A stretch of 64,000 bases of DNA from Zea mays (lineage: Eukaryota > Streptophyta > Magnoliopsida > Poales > Poaceae). Shown here in pieces: positions 11,691 through 22,559 of the stretch; position 1 is the first letter of the stretch; the number at the start of each line of letters is the position of its first letter. The notes under the pieces are model-generated. The model was not told the DNA's origin, did not search any database, and was given only the letters and a program-made list of their open reading frames with translations. The DNA is taken from contig NC_007982.1 in the NCBI RefSeq assembly GCF_902167145.1, forward strand, positions 141,001-205,000. The letters are read 5' to 3'. The translations under genes and the position numbers were made by a program.

Positions 11691-14200
11691 TGGCTTTGGT
11701 TAGTTATAGTCAATCCATACCGCCTTCCTAAGGTTAGATCAGATGGCTTGGTTTCATTTCTGAATAAAGAGGAGGCTCGGGAGAGTGAATCTCGTACCTG
11801 GCTGGCTTTGATGCGGGTTCCAGGTCATTCAGCTGCTGCTACTTACTTGATGCGTGTACTTCCAGGTTGGAGTTCTTTTACTTTCAAGTTAATCTACTTA
11901 TTGGACTGGACTGAGTTCTTCGAATAGTTTATTTATGCGAGTTCATTGAAAGACTTAGTGGACCCAGTGAATTAACTTACTCATCGGGATTTTTATATTG
12001 AACCGGTGTGTTGAGTAAATGACTAGTTTAGTTGGGTAGAAAGGAATGGTAGCACAGTGCTACATGAACGACTATAACAAGTAGCTTTTTCTGGTGATAA
12101 GGAAGGCACTAGTTGGCTCAGCAGTAGTTAGTTAAGCAGGTTCCAAGGCAGGCGAGACAGTGGAATGCCTAGGGACAGCTTGATATGCACCAAGGAAAGT
12201 TGGAGCGAAATGGGCTGGTGGCTCAGTTGCTACAGGACTAGTGAAACGAACAGTCAGCTCAGTCAAGAGCAGGTAATTTGTTGGGACAGCCAAGCAAACA
12301 GATGTGCTATTTTGTTTTTCCCTTGCATCAACAACTATCCCTAGCTTTCCTGGACCGGGTATATACTCCTCTTTGTCCAGTAGCTCAGTAAGTTGGAACG
12401 CGTATTCCAATCCAAGGAAGAAAAGCAGTGACTCTCTGAAACTAGTCAGTGCTCGCTACAGTTGCTTACTACTTGCTCGGGTCAGGCAACAGTGGAGATT
12501 CCAGAGAATCTTATGATTTTGGGCCCTATATATTTCTTTCAGGGTTCGGCCAAATATTACGAAGGAAACGGAGAACTATTGCTCGCCTAGATGGCATTCC
12601 AAAATGAATGGCGAGGAGACACTCAACCTTTTTGGTATACCTTGAGTAATCCCAACCAATAGGTGCTGGCTGGTCACATTGAATTACTAGGGCTTCTCTC
12701 TCTCAATCATTTCATTTCCGTCTCGTAGATCTGCTTCCAGAGGCCACAGGCACGAAGTGTTTGTACAACTATTTAAATGCTATTAAACTCTTTCTTCATG
12801 CATGTTGGGTACAAGACAATGATTAGAATCGACTACTGTTAGGCGTGCACGTATCATTCCTGTCAACTTATTCCATAAGGGTAGCTTCACCAGCAAGCAC
12901 GGGTGAGAATGGGTGTATAAAGTCATTGACAAGGAGAAGAAGCCGCTTCTGTCAGGGGATTGGATTACCCATGAGTCCATCTATGCGGAAATGCAATATT
13001 TTAAGCGATCCTCTACTCTCTAAAGCAAGCCACTGAGCTCTGTCAGGTCAGGTAACATAAGACTAACTAGCAAATGCGATACAAATCTATGCACCAACGA
13101 TTCGAACTTAAAATCTTAGACGTATGTTAACATGAAAGGAGGGGCCTGCCTATTAAGCATTCTATTCCATTTCGTGGAAATGCATGCCAGGGATTGGCCA
13201 CCCACAAGCACTTCTCCTCCATTGGCGATGTGGGTGAGTTGAGACTGAAAAAAGGGGCTCTTAAGGGTTCCAATTCAGATTTAAGGTCTACGGCTGAATA
13301 GAAATAGCAGTATAACTCCCTATAATCCGTGCTGTATTTCCCGTCAGTTTCTTTCTGTCCTACGGAACATGAGTTTTGTATGGAAAAAGGGCTTGCTTGC
13401 CCATAGGTAAAAAGACTCAAGGTATACTTTAGGCGTTAAAAGCTGGCTTATTACTTGGAAGAATGACATAAGCTAATAAGATGGGCTTACAAATTTCATT
13501 GTAGTGATAGAAATCTTCCTTTCAGTGATTCACCTACCTGGATTTCCCGCCCTGTCATCTCACTAGTCAATGGAAAGAAACCTTTGTCAAGAGTCTGCAA
13601 GCACAAGAGTGACTACAACTTTTACTTTACCTTATAATTTAAACTTTGACTTATAAATAACTCTTAGGAAAGCCAGCCCCTTATTAGTACTCCAGAGAGC
13701 TACTTCACCCAGAATAAAGAGAAGGTTCGAAGAAACTAATGCATAAAGACCAGGGGCAGGAGTATAGAGAGTACAGCGAAGAAGCGTGTGAGTGGTTTGG
13801 ACGGAGTGGCAGAAAGGAAGAACCCTCATCTCTTGGACTAAACTCGTACTTTGCGAGAGGCAATACGCAGGAGTAGGAATTCCGATCGGACTTGCTTCTG
13901 GGATGGGAGTGCGGACTGCTTTTCTTAGTTACTTTCTTTTTGGTATTTCGTATTTTCAGATGCGTCTTCTTCTTTCTCAGATGGCCCGCATGTAGGTCCA
14001 GTGTGCTGCTTTCTTAAGCTGAGTCGTAGCCCTTGACCAACCAGTTAGCCTGTCCCTGCCTTCTCACAGTGGATTTCTCAACAATCTCTTCTCTCAAAGA
14101 AGGAATGGAGAGCTCTGTCCTCTCCCTTTTCCTATGCGCGCGTTCATAGTGATATGAGTGAATCGATGTGTATTTATGAGGATCAAACCCTAGAGTGATT
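11691..14200. other. Spacer without recognisable genes
   Basis: Short open frames only (up to 97 codons), none with a recognisable family motif. I see no structural RNA. Confidence 0.5.
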
Positions 14201-14385
14201 CTATCGTAGATTAGGTCTCTGGATCCGGTGTGCCTTGGCCTGACAGCAAGCTGAACAACTTTGCTGATCATCTGGCTTGACTGGGATTCTCCTCTCATAG
14301 AACAGATGACTGATGACTTTGTTGGAGGGATGGCCTAAACAAACGTTTATGCCAGAGTGCTTCGGTTGAAGAAAAAACAGAAGGT
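14201..14385 (-). pseudogene. Ty1/copia pre-integrase fragment
   Basis: The minus-strand frame contains CLGHPSNKVISHLF and, further on, SCSACCQAKAHR. These match the GAG-pre-integrase region of plant copia elements, where H-x-x-L-G-H-P-S is followed by C-x2-C-x2-A-K within the zinc-binding domain. The first histidine of the usual HxRLGHPS is replaced by another residue, and the frame ends soon after AKAHR, before the DDE integrase core. It is a nuclear retrotransposon fossil. Confidence 0.7.
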
Positions 14386-16189
14386 GAAGCTTGCTCTGTG
14401 ATGAATTGGGCCTTCCTTCAGCTTCCACATCCTGCTTTGAATTCAAGAGTCCTTCTTTTCTTGAATTGGTCTGGTCGGTCAGTGGTTTGTTTTCTGGGCC
14501 TGAATCCCGATCCCCTATTAGAACCTTCTCAAGCAAACCCTCGTAATCCTTTTACATCTCTTAGTCTAGCCCATGCATACCTTGCTTTACCCATCGTTAC
14601 TTATCGTTCAACTTAGAGCTCGATAGCAAATTCTTCGAGAGTCTCTTGTTCCATCTACTATCCTTTCTGAAGATAATAGAGTAACAGTGCTCCATAGAGA
14701 GAGAAAGAAGACACAGTAATGGTAAGCCATTGTAGGGATCAGCCTAGAAGGAGAATCATTAATTCTTGTTTTCATGATATGATGAAACGATTCAATCATG
14801 ATTGGGGTGTGGGTAATTATCTTCTTTTTTTTTTCATAAGATGCGGTATTCTTGTAGTGGTTCTCGAGGGCAAAGGGGGGGATTTGGGTAAAGCCAGTGG
14901 TGGTGATTGTGTCATCCGTTCTCTTCTTAATAACTCCCATCTCCCGAGGCCTAGCTTCGTATTATTTTCTTCATTCAAAGCAACCCATTACTTTTGCTAC
15001 TACTACCACTAGTCTAGCTGTTGTCTATTTGCAACCATATAATTTTTCTAAGAGTACATGAGATCGTATTGTATTTTGGGTTTGCACTAGCGATAAGGTA
15101 AATCAAAATTCTGGCTGGGGGCTGGTTTGAGAGAAGTTTGCTACTCCGGCAGCCTTCCAATGACCTTAATGAAACGGGACGAGTCGCAATGAATCACTAC
15201 GAAAATAGAAATATATGCACTAATAAAATATAGTCAAGCGAGGAGCCTACGAGTTGATTGAAGAAAGGCACGAGGCGCGGAGCGTCAGGCTTTTGAGAAG
15301 TAGTGGAATTGCTTACCTAGGAAGAAGTAGTAGTAGGAGAAGTCAGATCTCTTTGAATAGGTGGTCCGCTTGCTTGGAAAGAAAAGCAAAGTAAGACGCC
15401 CTACTTGTACTAATAACTAGAAGAAATCAATGGATTGAAGAACAAAGCAAAACACTGATAGTAGAACTATGGGAGAAAGAAAAGAAGCTTGGTTCACATC
15501 TGGTAAGCGAAAGAGTGAAGTGAACTAGGCGTTGAGTTCACTATACGGATTAGCTCATTCGAAATCTATATAGAGTATCTCAATTCAGCTCACTTGGTAG
15601 AGTTTTGAGTGAGGGAACCCCGGGGCTGTAGTCATCCAGTTCACAAAGTCTTGAGTTTCTCCAAATGATATAGATAGAAAGAATGGCGATCTACTAATAT
15701 ATTATACTTACTCTATATAAGGGATTTCTACTAGGAAAATCCTCTTTTCATTCCAAAATATATACTTGATTCAGAGATGATCAAAGACTCCTACCCTAAC
15801 GCGTGACTCTAAAAAATCCAACTGATCTGAGGGTTTTTTCTCCAGTACAAGCAACACATTGGTAATAGCATACTTCCTGCAATACGAAGGGAATGATAAA
15901 AATACCTCACCAACCAATAAAAATCCCTAACCTAATTGGGAATACTCTCAAAGGACGGACAATCCGAGTTAAGACGGCCTTCCGAGAAGCACTATTAGGG
16001 AATACGCGGGAGGGACATATGTCGTAGTTCCACAACGCGGAGTTCTAATGTGGGGATTGGTCGAAGAGGTTTTATTAGCTAGAAAGGCGCAAGTCTCAGA
16101 GCTGAGCTCACCGCTTCGCGCCTCAGAGGGTGTCCAGACCCGGCAGAAGATATAGGCAATGTGAAATGTTCGGCTACTAAATGAAGGAG
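14386..16189. other. Spacer without recognisable genes
   Basis: No gene recognised. Open frames are at most 110 codons and carry no motif I know. Around 15.5-15.8 kb the sequence is AT-rich, with several tata-type runs. Confidence 0.45.
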
Positions 16190-16345
16190 TTCAGGCTAAG
16201 ATATTATCGGTTCAGAAGCGCCTGGGTATGGGTAGATCAGCAAGCCCGCTTACCGAACTGTTTCAAAAGAACTCGTAAGAAGCTTTACAGCAGCTCAAAG
16301 AACCTATGTATACGGCCCAGTCCTTGCCATGCCCGATCTTCACCC
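16190..16345 (+). pseudogene. Ty3/gypsy RT-RNase H linker fragment
   Basis: Plus-strand frames read ASPLTELFQKNS, then EALQQLKEPMYTA, then (one frame over) PVLAMPDLHP. The order PLTxLxKKxS...EAFxxLKxxMxxAPVLAxPD is the end of the gypsy reverse transcriptase and start of its RNase H. A stop and a frameshift interrupt it. It sits next to a gypsy integrase piece that lies on the opposite strand at 16640-16862, so the two are either from separate elements or from one that was rearranged. Confidence 0.65.
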
Positions 16346-16639
16346 TTAACCATTTAATAAGCTTATGCCAGTGAGGTGTGGATGCAATGGAAAGACCCAT
16401 ATCGACCGTCTTACGACAAAGAAAATCTTGCTATTAAGAGGAAAAGAAATGGAGCTAGGGTCAAGTTCCAGAGGGGTCTCCAAACAGCCTCACACTACAC
16501 CATCACGTGGGAGCTCCTCCACTCCTGTGGAAAGGGCATGTCTTACTATAGATAGTAGGTCAGCTCAATCACTTTCATCAAATTCCCTTGCTTAAGTACA
16601 AAAGCAAACTCCCCAGGTTCAAAAGCAACGGCCATGGGG

Positions 16640-16862
16640 TCAGGTCACTATACTCGTCAAGGTTGTCGGAGGTCTGTGAGTCATACGACTGTGGTACTGG
16701 CACTTTTCAAACTGAGACTCACTAAATATTACGCTTCTGCTCGCAAAGTAGGCCAGCCAATAAAACCCATCTCGTAGGACTCGCTTAGCTAAGGTTCTGG
16801 CTCCTTGATGGCTGCCACAAATCCCTTCGTGAATCTCATTTTCATTCATATTTTGCAAATAC
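16640..16862 (-). pseudogene. Ty3/gypsy integrase zinc-domain fragment
   Basis: The frame reads EIHEGICGSHQGARTLAKR, then VLRDGFYW, then FEKCQYHS and a TxLTSI run. This is the H-H-C-C zinc-binding domain at the start of gypsy integrases. Both histidines (IHEG and GSHQG) are kept, but the first cysteine of the C-x2-C pair is replaced by phenylalanine (FEKC), so the zinc site is broken. The catalytic DDE core is missing. It is in frame with the upstream DNA polymerase fragment, giving a 206-codon chimeric open frame (17260-16640). Confidence 0.75.
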
Positions 16863-18035
16863 TTCATTCGATATATTTTTTTAGCTAGCGATGACAATGT
16901 CAAACATACCCCGATATCCACATTGTATCTAGTCCAATAAATTGATTTAGCCCGAAGCATCACATCACCTAAAAGACTGATATCCAGCTCCATATAATCC
17001 AACAATTGGGCTCTATTCTCCTGAAGAGAAGACACTTGAACTTCGTCATGTGCTATTGAGCCTTTTGAACCTAAGTGCGGACATAAAGTCTTAGCCAATG
17101 TTTCTAGACTATTAGGGAGTTGAGTGTATGAATCTCGTAGATGGAACACCAATTTCTTATTCCCCCTTTTTTTCCTATAAATTGATAACTGGTAAAGCTT
17201 CTTGTTCCTCATCAGCGGTTTGATGGTGTACTCGACCATATGACTGGCTAAAAACTTCATTAAGTCGATCGGATCGAGAAATTAGATTCGAAAAGTAAAC
17301 TGTTTTCACGCCCTTGTGAGTAGATCCCAGTTTGGCTATACGCTCTATAAAATCTACCAACATTTTAGTACTCCTTTCTTCAAGGGAAGGTATTATCAAA
17401 TTGTAATCTTCAAAAAAATATGTGTCTATTTGATCATCCATGGCAGCCACATCATCCCCCGGATTCACCACTAAGAGCCCCGCAGCATAAGGTACAAGCA
17501 CATTATTTAGTATAACAGTCTCTATATCGGCTACAATGAAAGGAAAACATTTCTGTTTCTTCTGCTTCAATGCCGTGATACACTCAGGATGTTTACGATA
17601 CCTACCCGGAGCTCTTGCTCTAACTTCTCGTGGTTCACCCCTAGCTATGCCCGCTTCTATTAAATTCCAAATTATGCTTGCAATTTCATCGGAGCTAGGC
17701 AACTCTTTGTCAGTGATTTCATGCCTACCAAGCAGGTACACTCTAATGTATACACCCTTTCAGAAAATAAATCCTTCTCGTATTCTGCTGCTTTTTTGAT
17801 TCATTTTTTCTCAATAATAGCATAGACATCCATGTTGGGCGCAGCATTCCCACTTGAATCTTCCAAAGAGAAATAGCATGACCTATGATAAAGGGCACAG
17901 GTTCTCCGCTTGCTCTTCTCATGTTATATCCAATAGTAAACTTCCCATATAACAATTCTGTATTGTACACGTACTTTTTTATTTGAGTAGTTTCATTAGG
18001 AACGGAACTTGTAATTGTAATAGAAGCCAGATTTT
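16842..18035 (-). pseudogene. Linear-plasmid-type family B DNA polymerase, exonuclease domain, frameshifted
   Basis: On the minus strand three successive frames give the N-terminal part of the protein-primed family B DNA polymerase carried by linear mitochondrial plasmids of plants and fungi. In order: VYNTELLYGKFTIGYN (near 17960), the Exo I motif FIVADIETV (near 17530), a degenerate Exo II motif VYFSNLISRSD (normally YFHNLSRFDG), then YTIKPLMRN, TLCPHLGSKGSI, and the Exo III motif LDYMELDISLLG. Frame breaks lie near 17745 and 17255. The palm domain with its D-T-D-S catalytic site is absent; coding similarity stops at about IYRMKYL and a gypsy integrase follows. It is a dead relic of an integrated plasmid. 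The identification rests on several ordered motifs and is firm; function is not expected. Confidence 0.85.
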
Positions 18036-18925
18036 CTAGTCAGAATACGGTCGGGGGAAGACTATCACTGACCGAGCTTCTCTACACTGACCTTTCTTCT
18101 GGTCAAGTTCGCAGCTCTTCGAAGAAATCCGATTCTTTTCCTAGGAGAAGAGATTGATTCTAGTTATCTTTCTTTCAAAGCCATCCATGCATAGAGAAGA
18201 CTGGGCCCAAAGCATTGTAGGTGAGCGAGTAATCTCTGGAATATAAGAAGAGATAGAGATGGTTCTTTTGGCTCATCAAATGGGACTCGGACTTTGCAGA
18301 AAGAGAGTAATGTTTCCTCCTTTCTCACTCGCCTGGCTGGTCTATTTATTGCTATTAGGTCCTAATAGAGAAGAAGCTTTTTCCTGCGAAGATCAAGTTG
18401 AACGGTGAGTTCTAAAGGTTTTCCTGATGTACCAGTGTCTGTGTCACTTTCCAAGTAGTCCTTTCTTATTTCTTCAAAGAAAGATTCCCATTTAGAATAA
18501 GGAAAGTCAAATAGGGAAGGAAAGGCTAAAAGAACCAATTTTTCTTGTTTTACCACTTCAGCTACAGCGATCAAGGGTTCGTGTTAAGTTTCGAACTTGT
18601 GAAGAATTGCCAGTGGGAGACTGTTTCTTTCTCTAATTCCATAGTCTTTCAGCCAACAAAGCACTCTAATTTATGTATTAGAAATACTATTTGCTCGTAG
18701 CCTAGAGGTGTAGACAGGAATGCTATGTCAAGGCTAGGTTAGGTGCCTGGGAAAGCCTAGGATAGGAGCTCTTGGGCACATTACCCCTGCTACAGTTGAG
18801 ACGGTCCCAGTCTTTTCTCTTTTTAGGTAATTAGGATCATTAAGAGGTGCTTAGAGGGGTGATACCAGAACGAATAGTTATTCTCACTTTAGGTCATATG
18901 GTGTAGCTGAAAGATCTACAAGTGT
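18036..18925. other. Spacer without recognisable genes
   Basis: A 70-codon minus-strand frame at 18574-18362 is the longest open frame and is unrecognised. It could be further plasmid-derived sequence upstream of the polymerase relic, but I cannot show it. Confidence 0.4.
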
Positions 18926-19279
18926 TTACCGTGATTCATCTTGAATTCCAATTATGTCCCTGCATTTCTGGTGTCCTTCTTGCTTCACTTCTTCTACTTG
19001 GACGGGGGAAGCCACTGGAGTCCCCGCCTCTAGTTGAGGGGCTTCCGGGACCCCCTCGATTTGTGGGGCTTCCGGGTTGACCGGAGGATGATGACTCCCC
19101 CGTTTCCAAATTCGCTTTTGGGGTAAGTCAAGAATTTCATCTTCCCTCGGTCGTTTACCAAGTGAGGTCTGTTCCCCCCTTAATCTTCTGCACGTGGCCG
19201 TGCCTACTAAAATAATAGTACAAATAGCACAGAGTAGTACTGACGTTTCAAATGAACTAAGTAAAATATTGTTCTCCAT
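18926..19279 (-). CDS. Unrecognised ORF with one predicted membrane segment
   Basis: Starting at the first ATG (19279) this frame gives 117 residues; a TTG-started extension would reach 162. Near the N-terminus is a hydrophobic run (SVLLCAICTIILVGTATC) that could be one membrane span, followed by a basic, then proline- and glutamate-rich tail with a near-repeat (NPEAPQIEG / VPEAPQLEAG). It lies on the same strand as rps3-rpl16, about 450 nt downstream of rpl16, and so could be co-transcribed with them. I do not recognise a family. Small chimeric membrane ORFs beside ribosomal protein genes are sometimes linked to cytoplasmic male sterility, but nothing in this sequence proves that. Confidence 0.25.
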   Translation of the reverse strand: MENNILLSSFETSVLLCAICTIILVGTATCRRLRGEQTSLGKRPREDEILDLPQKRIWKRGSHHPPVNPEAPQIEGVPEAPQLEAGTPVASPVQVEEVKQEGHQKCRDIIGIQDESR

Positions 19280-19733
19280 ACTTAAGAAAGCATGATTGTA
19301 GCTCCGCTTCTTGCTTTGCTCTAAGCAGAAAGACTTATCTGAAATCGCAGGTTGGGTTTTCCAACCAAAAGAAAGACATGGGAGTCTTTGTGCATCTTCT
19401 TCTTCGTAACCCAAGGACCGACGAACAGAAATTGAAACAACGCAACCGTACTATACTATCTATTTACGATAATTTGATTGCTGACAACATCACGCTTCTC
19501 TTTCTTATTCTTTTTTATATAACTGTCACTTTACCGGGCCGGAAAAGTGACACCGTCACGTCTCAGGGTCGTATGCCTGGAACAAGAAGGGTCGTCGTAC
19601 AATTTCCATTTCGGCGATTACAAAAAAGAAGGAGGCGAGCTCCCTATCCCTCTTTGTCTTTCCACTTCCGGAACAAACACTTCGTAAAATTATTTTGAGT
19701 CCCGGCCCGGTTTTTCCCCACTAACCAATTACG

Positions 19734-20291
19734 TTACGACCACTGAACAAACTTGGTTGACGAACATGGTTTATGCGCCGCTAATCTAGCGGCTTGTCGA
19801 GCATTTGACAAACTCACACCATCCATTTCAAATGGGATTTGTCCCGTGGACACACGAGCAATCCAACCCGTAGGATTTCCTTTTCCTCTTCCCATTCGAA
19901 CTTCTGCGGGTTTCCCCGTAATAGGAAGATCTGCGAGAACTCTTACCCATATCTTACAATTTCTTCGGAATTGTCCGCTCATAGCACGACGGAATTGTCC
20001 GATTGTAGCCCGACGCGCTGCTTCAATGGCTCGATATGAAAGACGACCAGCTCTACTACTTTTGGTGCCATATCTTCCAAAACCAAGTTGTGTACCATCC
20101 GGTTCGCGACCCCTACTACATCTGCATTTACTATATTTACTATATTTCGTACGTTTCGGATATAGCACGTCCCTTCTTATTTTGACTATATGAGATCCGC
20201 ACTTTGACACCTGAAATTCCGTCACGAGTAGATACTTCCGCAGGAGCATAATCGATTTTCTGGTTAAATACATTACAAGATGTTTTTCCAT
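19734..20291 (-). CDS. rpl16: Ribosomal protein L16 (mitochondrial)
   Basis: This encodes large-subunit protein L16 of the mitochondrial ribosome, which lies near the peptidyl transferase centre and tRNA sites. The frame is 185 codons. It starts [13 protein letters not shown], as in other plants, and carries the L16 core: [26 protein letters not shown], the [13 protein letters not shown] helix, and [14 protein letters not shown]. It ends [14 protein letters not shown]. The start lies inside rps3, so the two genes overlap by about 150 nt in different frames, the usual angiosperm layout; which initiator is really used is debated in the family (some species use a downstream GTG). Expected to be transcribed with rps3. 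Confidence 0.93.
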   Translation of the reverse strand: MEKHLVMYLTRKSIMLLRKYLLVTEFQVSKCGSHIVKIRRDVLYPKRTKYSKYSKCRCSRGREPDGTQLGFGRYGTKSSRAGRLSYRAIEAARRATIGQFRRAMSGQFRRNCKIWVRVLADLPITGKPAEVRMGRGKGNPTGWIARVSTGQIPFEMDGVSLSNARQAARLAAHKPCSSTKFVQWS

Positions 20292-21745
20292 ACTTTCCGC
20301 ATTCAGTTCTAGCTATTTCCGCACCCCCTAATCGACCAGAACAACAAATACGTATCCCCTCCACCCCTTTTGGCATTATTAATGGAATATCCTTAACTAT
20401 TTTACTAAAAATGGAACGAAATGAGATTGGATTGTTCCTCAGTTGAAAAGAGATGTCTTGAGCAATCAGAGAAGCACTTTGATAAACTGATTTGATCTTT
20501 ACCGACTCAATTAAGGTATTAGTGTTTGTTCTATTAGACAAAAAAGATCGCATTTTTTGCACTTCGTTCAAATAAGAGTTGTACCCGTACGGAATTCTCC
20601 TCTTTCTCAGTATGATCTCTATCATCATCTCTATTCCCTTTATCAATTTGCCTATCCTACCTAGGTCTATGAATTTCTCTATCAATTCCATTACCTTATC
20701 CTTACCCATGAGGTTCCTACATTTGATCCTTAATTGACCTAGGAGTTGTTCCCGGGCATACTCATAAAATGGGTTATTATACACCCCAACCCCATCCCTT
20801 GAAAAAAAAAAGGTAGCACCGAAGAAAGGAAAGAGCGAGATGGTGGTTTTTGTTGTTCCCGCGAAGCGAAGATCATTCGCTTGGCGAATGAAGTGGATCA
20901 ACCTCTTTTTGGCTCGGGCCAAACACTTTTTATCGCTGGTCGAGCTTTCTACAAAAAAAGCGATGCGAGAGCGTATTCTCTTATCTAAGCTTCCTCCCTT
21001 CGCTCCCCCCATCGTAGATGGTTCAGCCACACCCGGTGCCACGAAATGATTGAGAACTACGACGGGGTCGAAATGCATTTTGTTCTTTGTATTAAAAAAG
21101 TATTGCATGACCGAATAATTCAAGGAGGGGCGCACAGCGGGGAGGGTCCTTTTTAGTAGATGACTCGTCGGGCCGTCAGAGCGGGACTTCTTTGGTAAAA
21201 AAAAGAACTTGAATAACTTTGTTTTTATGAAGGAGTCGTCATTTTCTATCAGGAAGGCTATGTCATTTACAACCCCGGCGTATTTCGGATGCTTGAAGGC
21301 CCCGCTCACCCGAAGTGATTTAGAAAAATTCTTCTTTCTCGATGGTGATCGGTCATGGTATCCATAACGTTGCATCTTTTTCGGCCAAATCCTGATTTCG
21401 TTTTGCTTCTCCCGGTCGATCGACTCGACTCTTTTCCCTGCCCCCCGGCCTCTCACTTCGTTTCGTTCTTCCTCTGTACCCTCGCTTGAATGAAGACACC
21501 CGATCGGCCCGACTTTCCCAAATGCCCACCACCGGCCCTTATCCTTTCCGGGTCTTGATTTGTCGCGTCGTTTTAGTCGTAGTGGTCGACGGGGAAGAAA
21601 GAAATGAATGAATGTCCTTTTGGGAAAATGTAGAATAATACACCTACCGAGACGAAAGCCAAAGGTGAGTCTCGTAGGTGGACGTATCGAACTGAAATAA
21701 GATCTAAGATTGACATCTTGATACAATGATTTACCATAATAATAA
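20140..21745 (-). CDS. rps3: Ribosomal protein S3, exon 2
   Basis: The second exon joins to the 74-nt first exon at 23661-23588 to give 1680 nt, i.e. 559 residues plus stop. The joint codon is GA|T (Asp), giving ...[16 protein letters not shown]3 sits at the mRNA entry of the small ribosomal subunit. Visible parts are the N-terminal [21 protein letters not shown] region, the long plant-mitochondrial insertion, and the universal S3 C-terminal domain from about residue 484 ([20 protein letters not shown] to [17 protein letters not shown]). The acceptor side was placed by the frame: the intron ends ...GACTCTAT and the exon begins with T. Some arginine codons stand where related proteins have tryptophan (e.g. 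VKVRIS near the C-terminus), which suggests C-to-U editing. Confidence 0.95.
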
Positions 21746-21840
21746 ATAGAGTCAATGGTGACAGAGCCGTGGGAAAAGCCGCTTCTTTTTTGCGGCGGGG
21801 GCTTCCATTCACCAGCGCAGACTACATACACGTGCTCTCT

Positions 21841-21874
21841 GAACCGTGCTAGATAGTCACCCATCACACGGCTC
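21841..21874 (-). other. Group II intron domain V
   Basis: This 34-nt element is the catalytic hairpin of the rps3 intron. Its two arms, GAGCCGTG and CACGGTTC, pair almost fully, with the usual bulge and a short GTGA-type loop. It lies 95 nt upstream of the 3' splice site, leaving room for domain VI. Confidence 0.9.
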
Positions 21875-22525
21875 TCAAACCCAACCTGTGGTGGATCCCG
21901 GGGGACAAAGCAAAGTAAAAGCGCTTGATCCTTTGCCCCATACTTGGAGATCTTCCTCCCCGCCGATCAAGCAGCAACGCTGCTCGTGATAGGCTTAGCT
22001 TAAGCCGCTAACGTTCGGTTCGGATAAGTAAGAAAGTCCCTTCGGTCGGTTCGCTCAGGTGGTCTTCCCTTATTTTCCCTAACGTTCAGAGTTGTTCTGG
22101 TTTTAGAAAGGAGCACCGCCAAGTCCACTAGGGGCGCCCTGAATGAATAAGAAATGGACAGCTGAGGCATATCTCAGTAGCTTGCATGAAAAATAGAAGA
22201 TAATAAGTTAGATGTCGATTACACACCTGAGGTTGGTAAGAACTGAGGGACAATGCCCCCCTCGCAGGGCCCATCAGCGAAGCAACTGCTACTTAATCGG
22301 GCGGTTTGCTTTCGTGCAAGGCCCCCGCTGCTGGAACAGGCGGTTGTCATTTTCAAGTAAACGCCCCACCCCAGAAGGACGCCCTCGCTCTATTGGCAAA
22401 ACGCTTCGAAAGAAGAACGTATCGCCAAGGCCCCGACCGGCCGGCCCGCCCCCTTTCTTTGCCCGCCGGCCGCCTAGCTCGTTATTCTTTGAGATCTGGA
22501 TAGAGTCTCGCTTCGGGGCGGGGGA

Positions 22526-22559
22526 AGCATGGATTCGATAGATCTATCGAATCCATGCT
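22526..22559. repeat. 34-nt perfect palindrome in the rps3 intron
   Basis: The sequence from AGCATGGATTCGATAG to its exact reverse complement is symmetric about the centre at 22542/22543 (core GATC), with no loop and no mismatch over 17 bp per arm. It lies in the middle of the intron, where the variable domain IV is expected. Confidence 0.95.

Noticed and set aside
13080..13110. accaacgattcgaac stretch resembling a tRNA T-arm
   Set aside because: The stem does not pair on both sides of the loop and no other tRNA arms are nearby.
19378..19698. Plus-strand 106-codon frame between orf162 and rpl16
   Set aside because: It has no recognisable motif, lies opposite the rps3-rpl16 transcription unit, and its basic C-terminal part looks like chance translation.
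22212..22541. Open frames of 65-109 codons inside the rps3 intron
   Set aside because: They lie on the strand opposite to rps3 within the group II intron, overlap each other in different frames and show no maturase motif.
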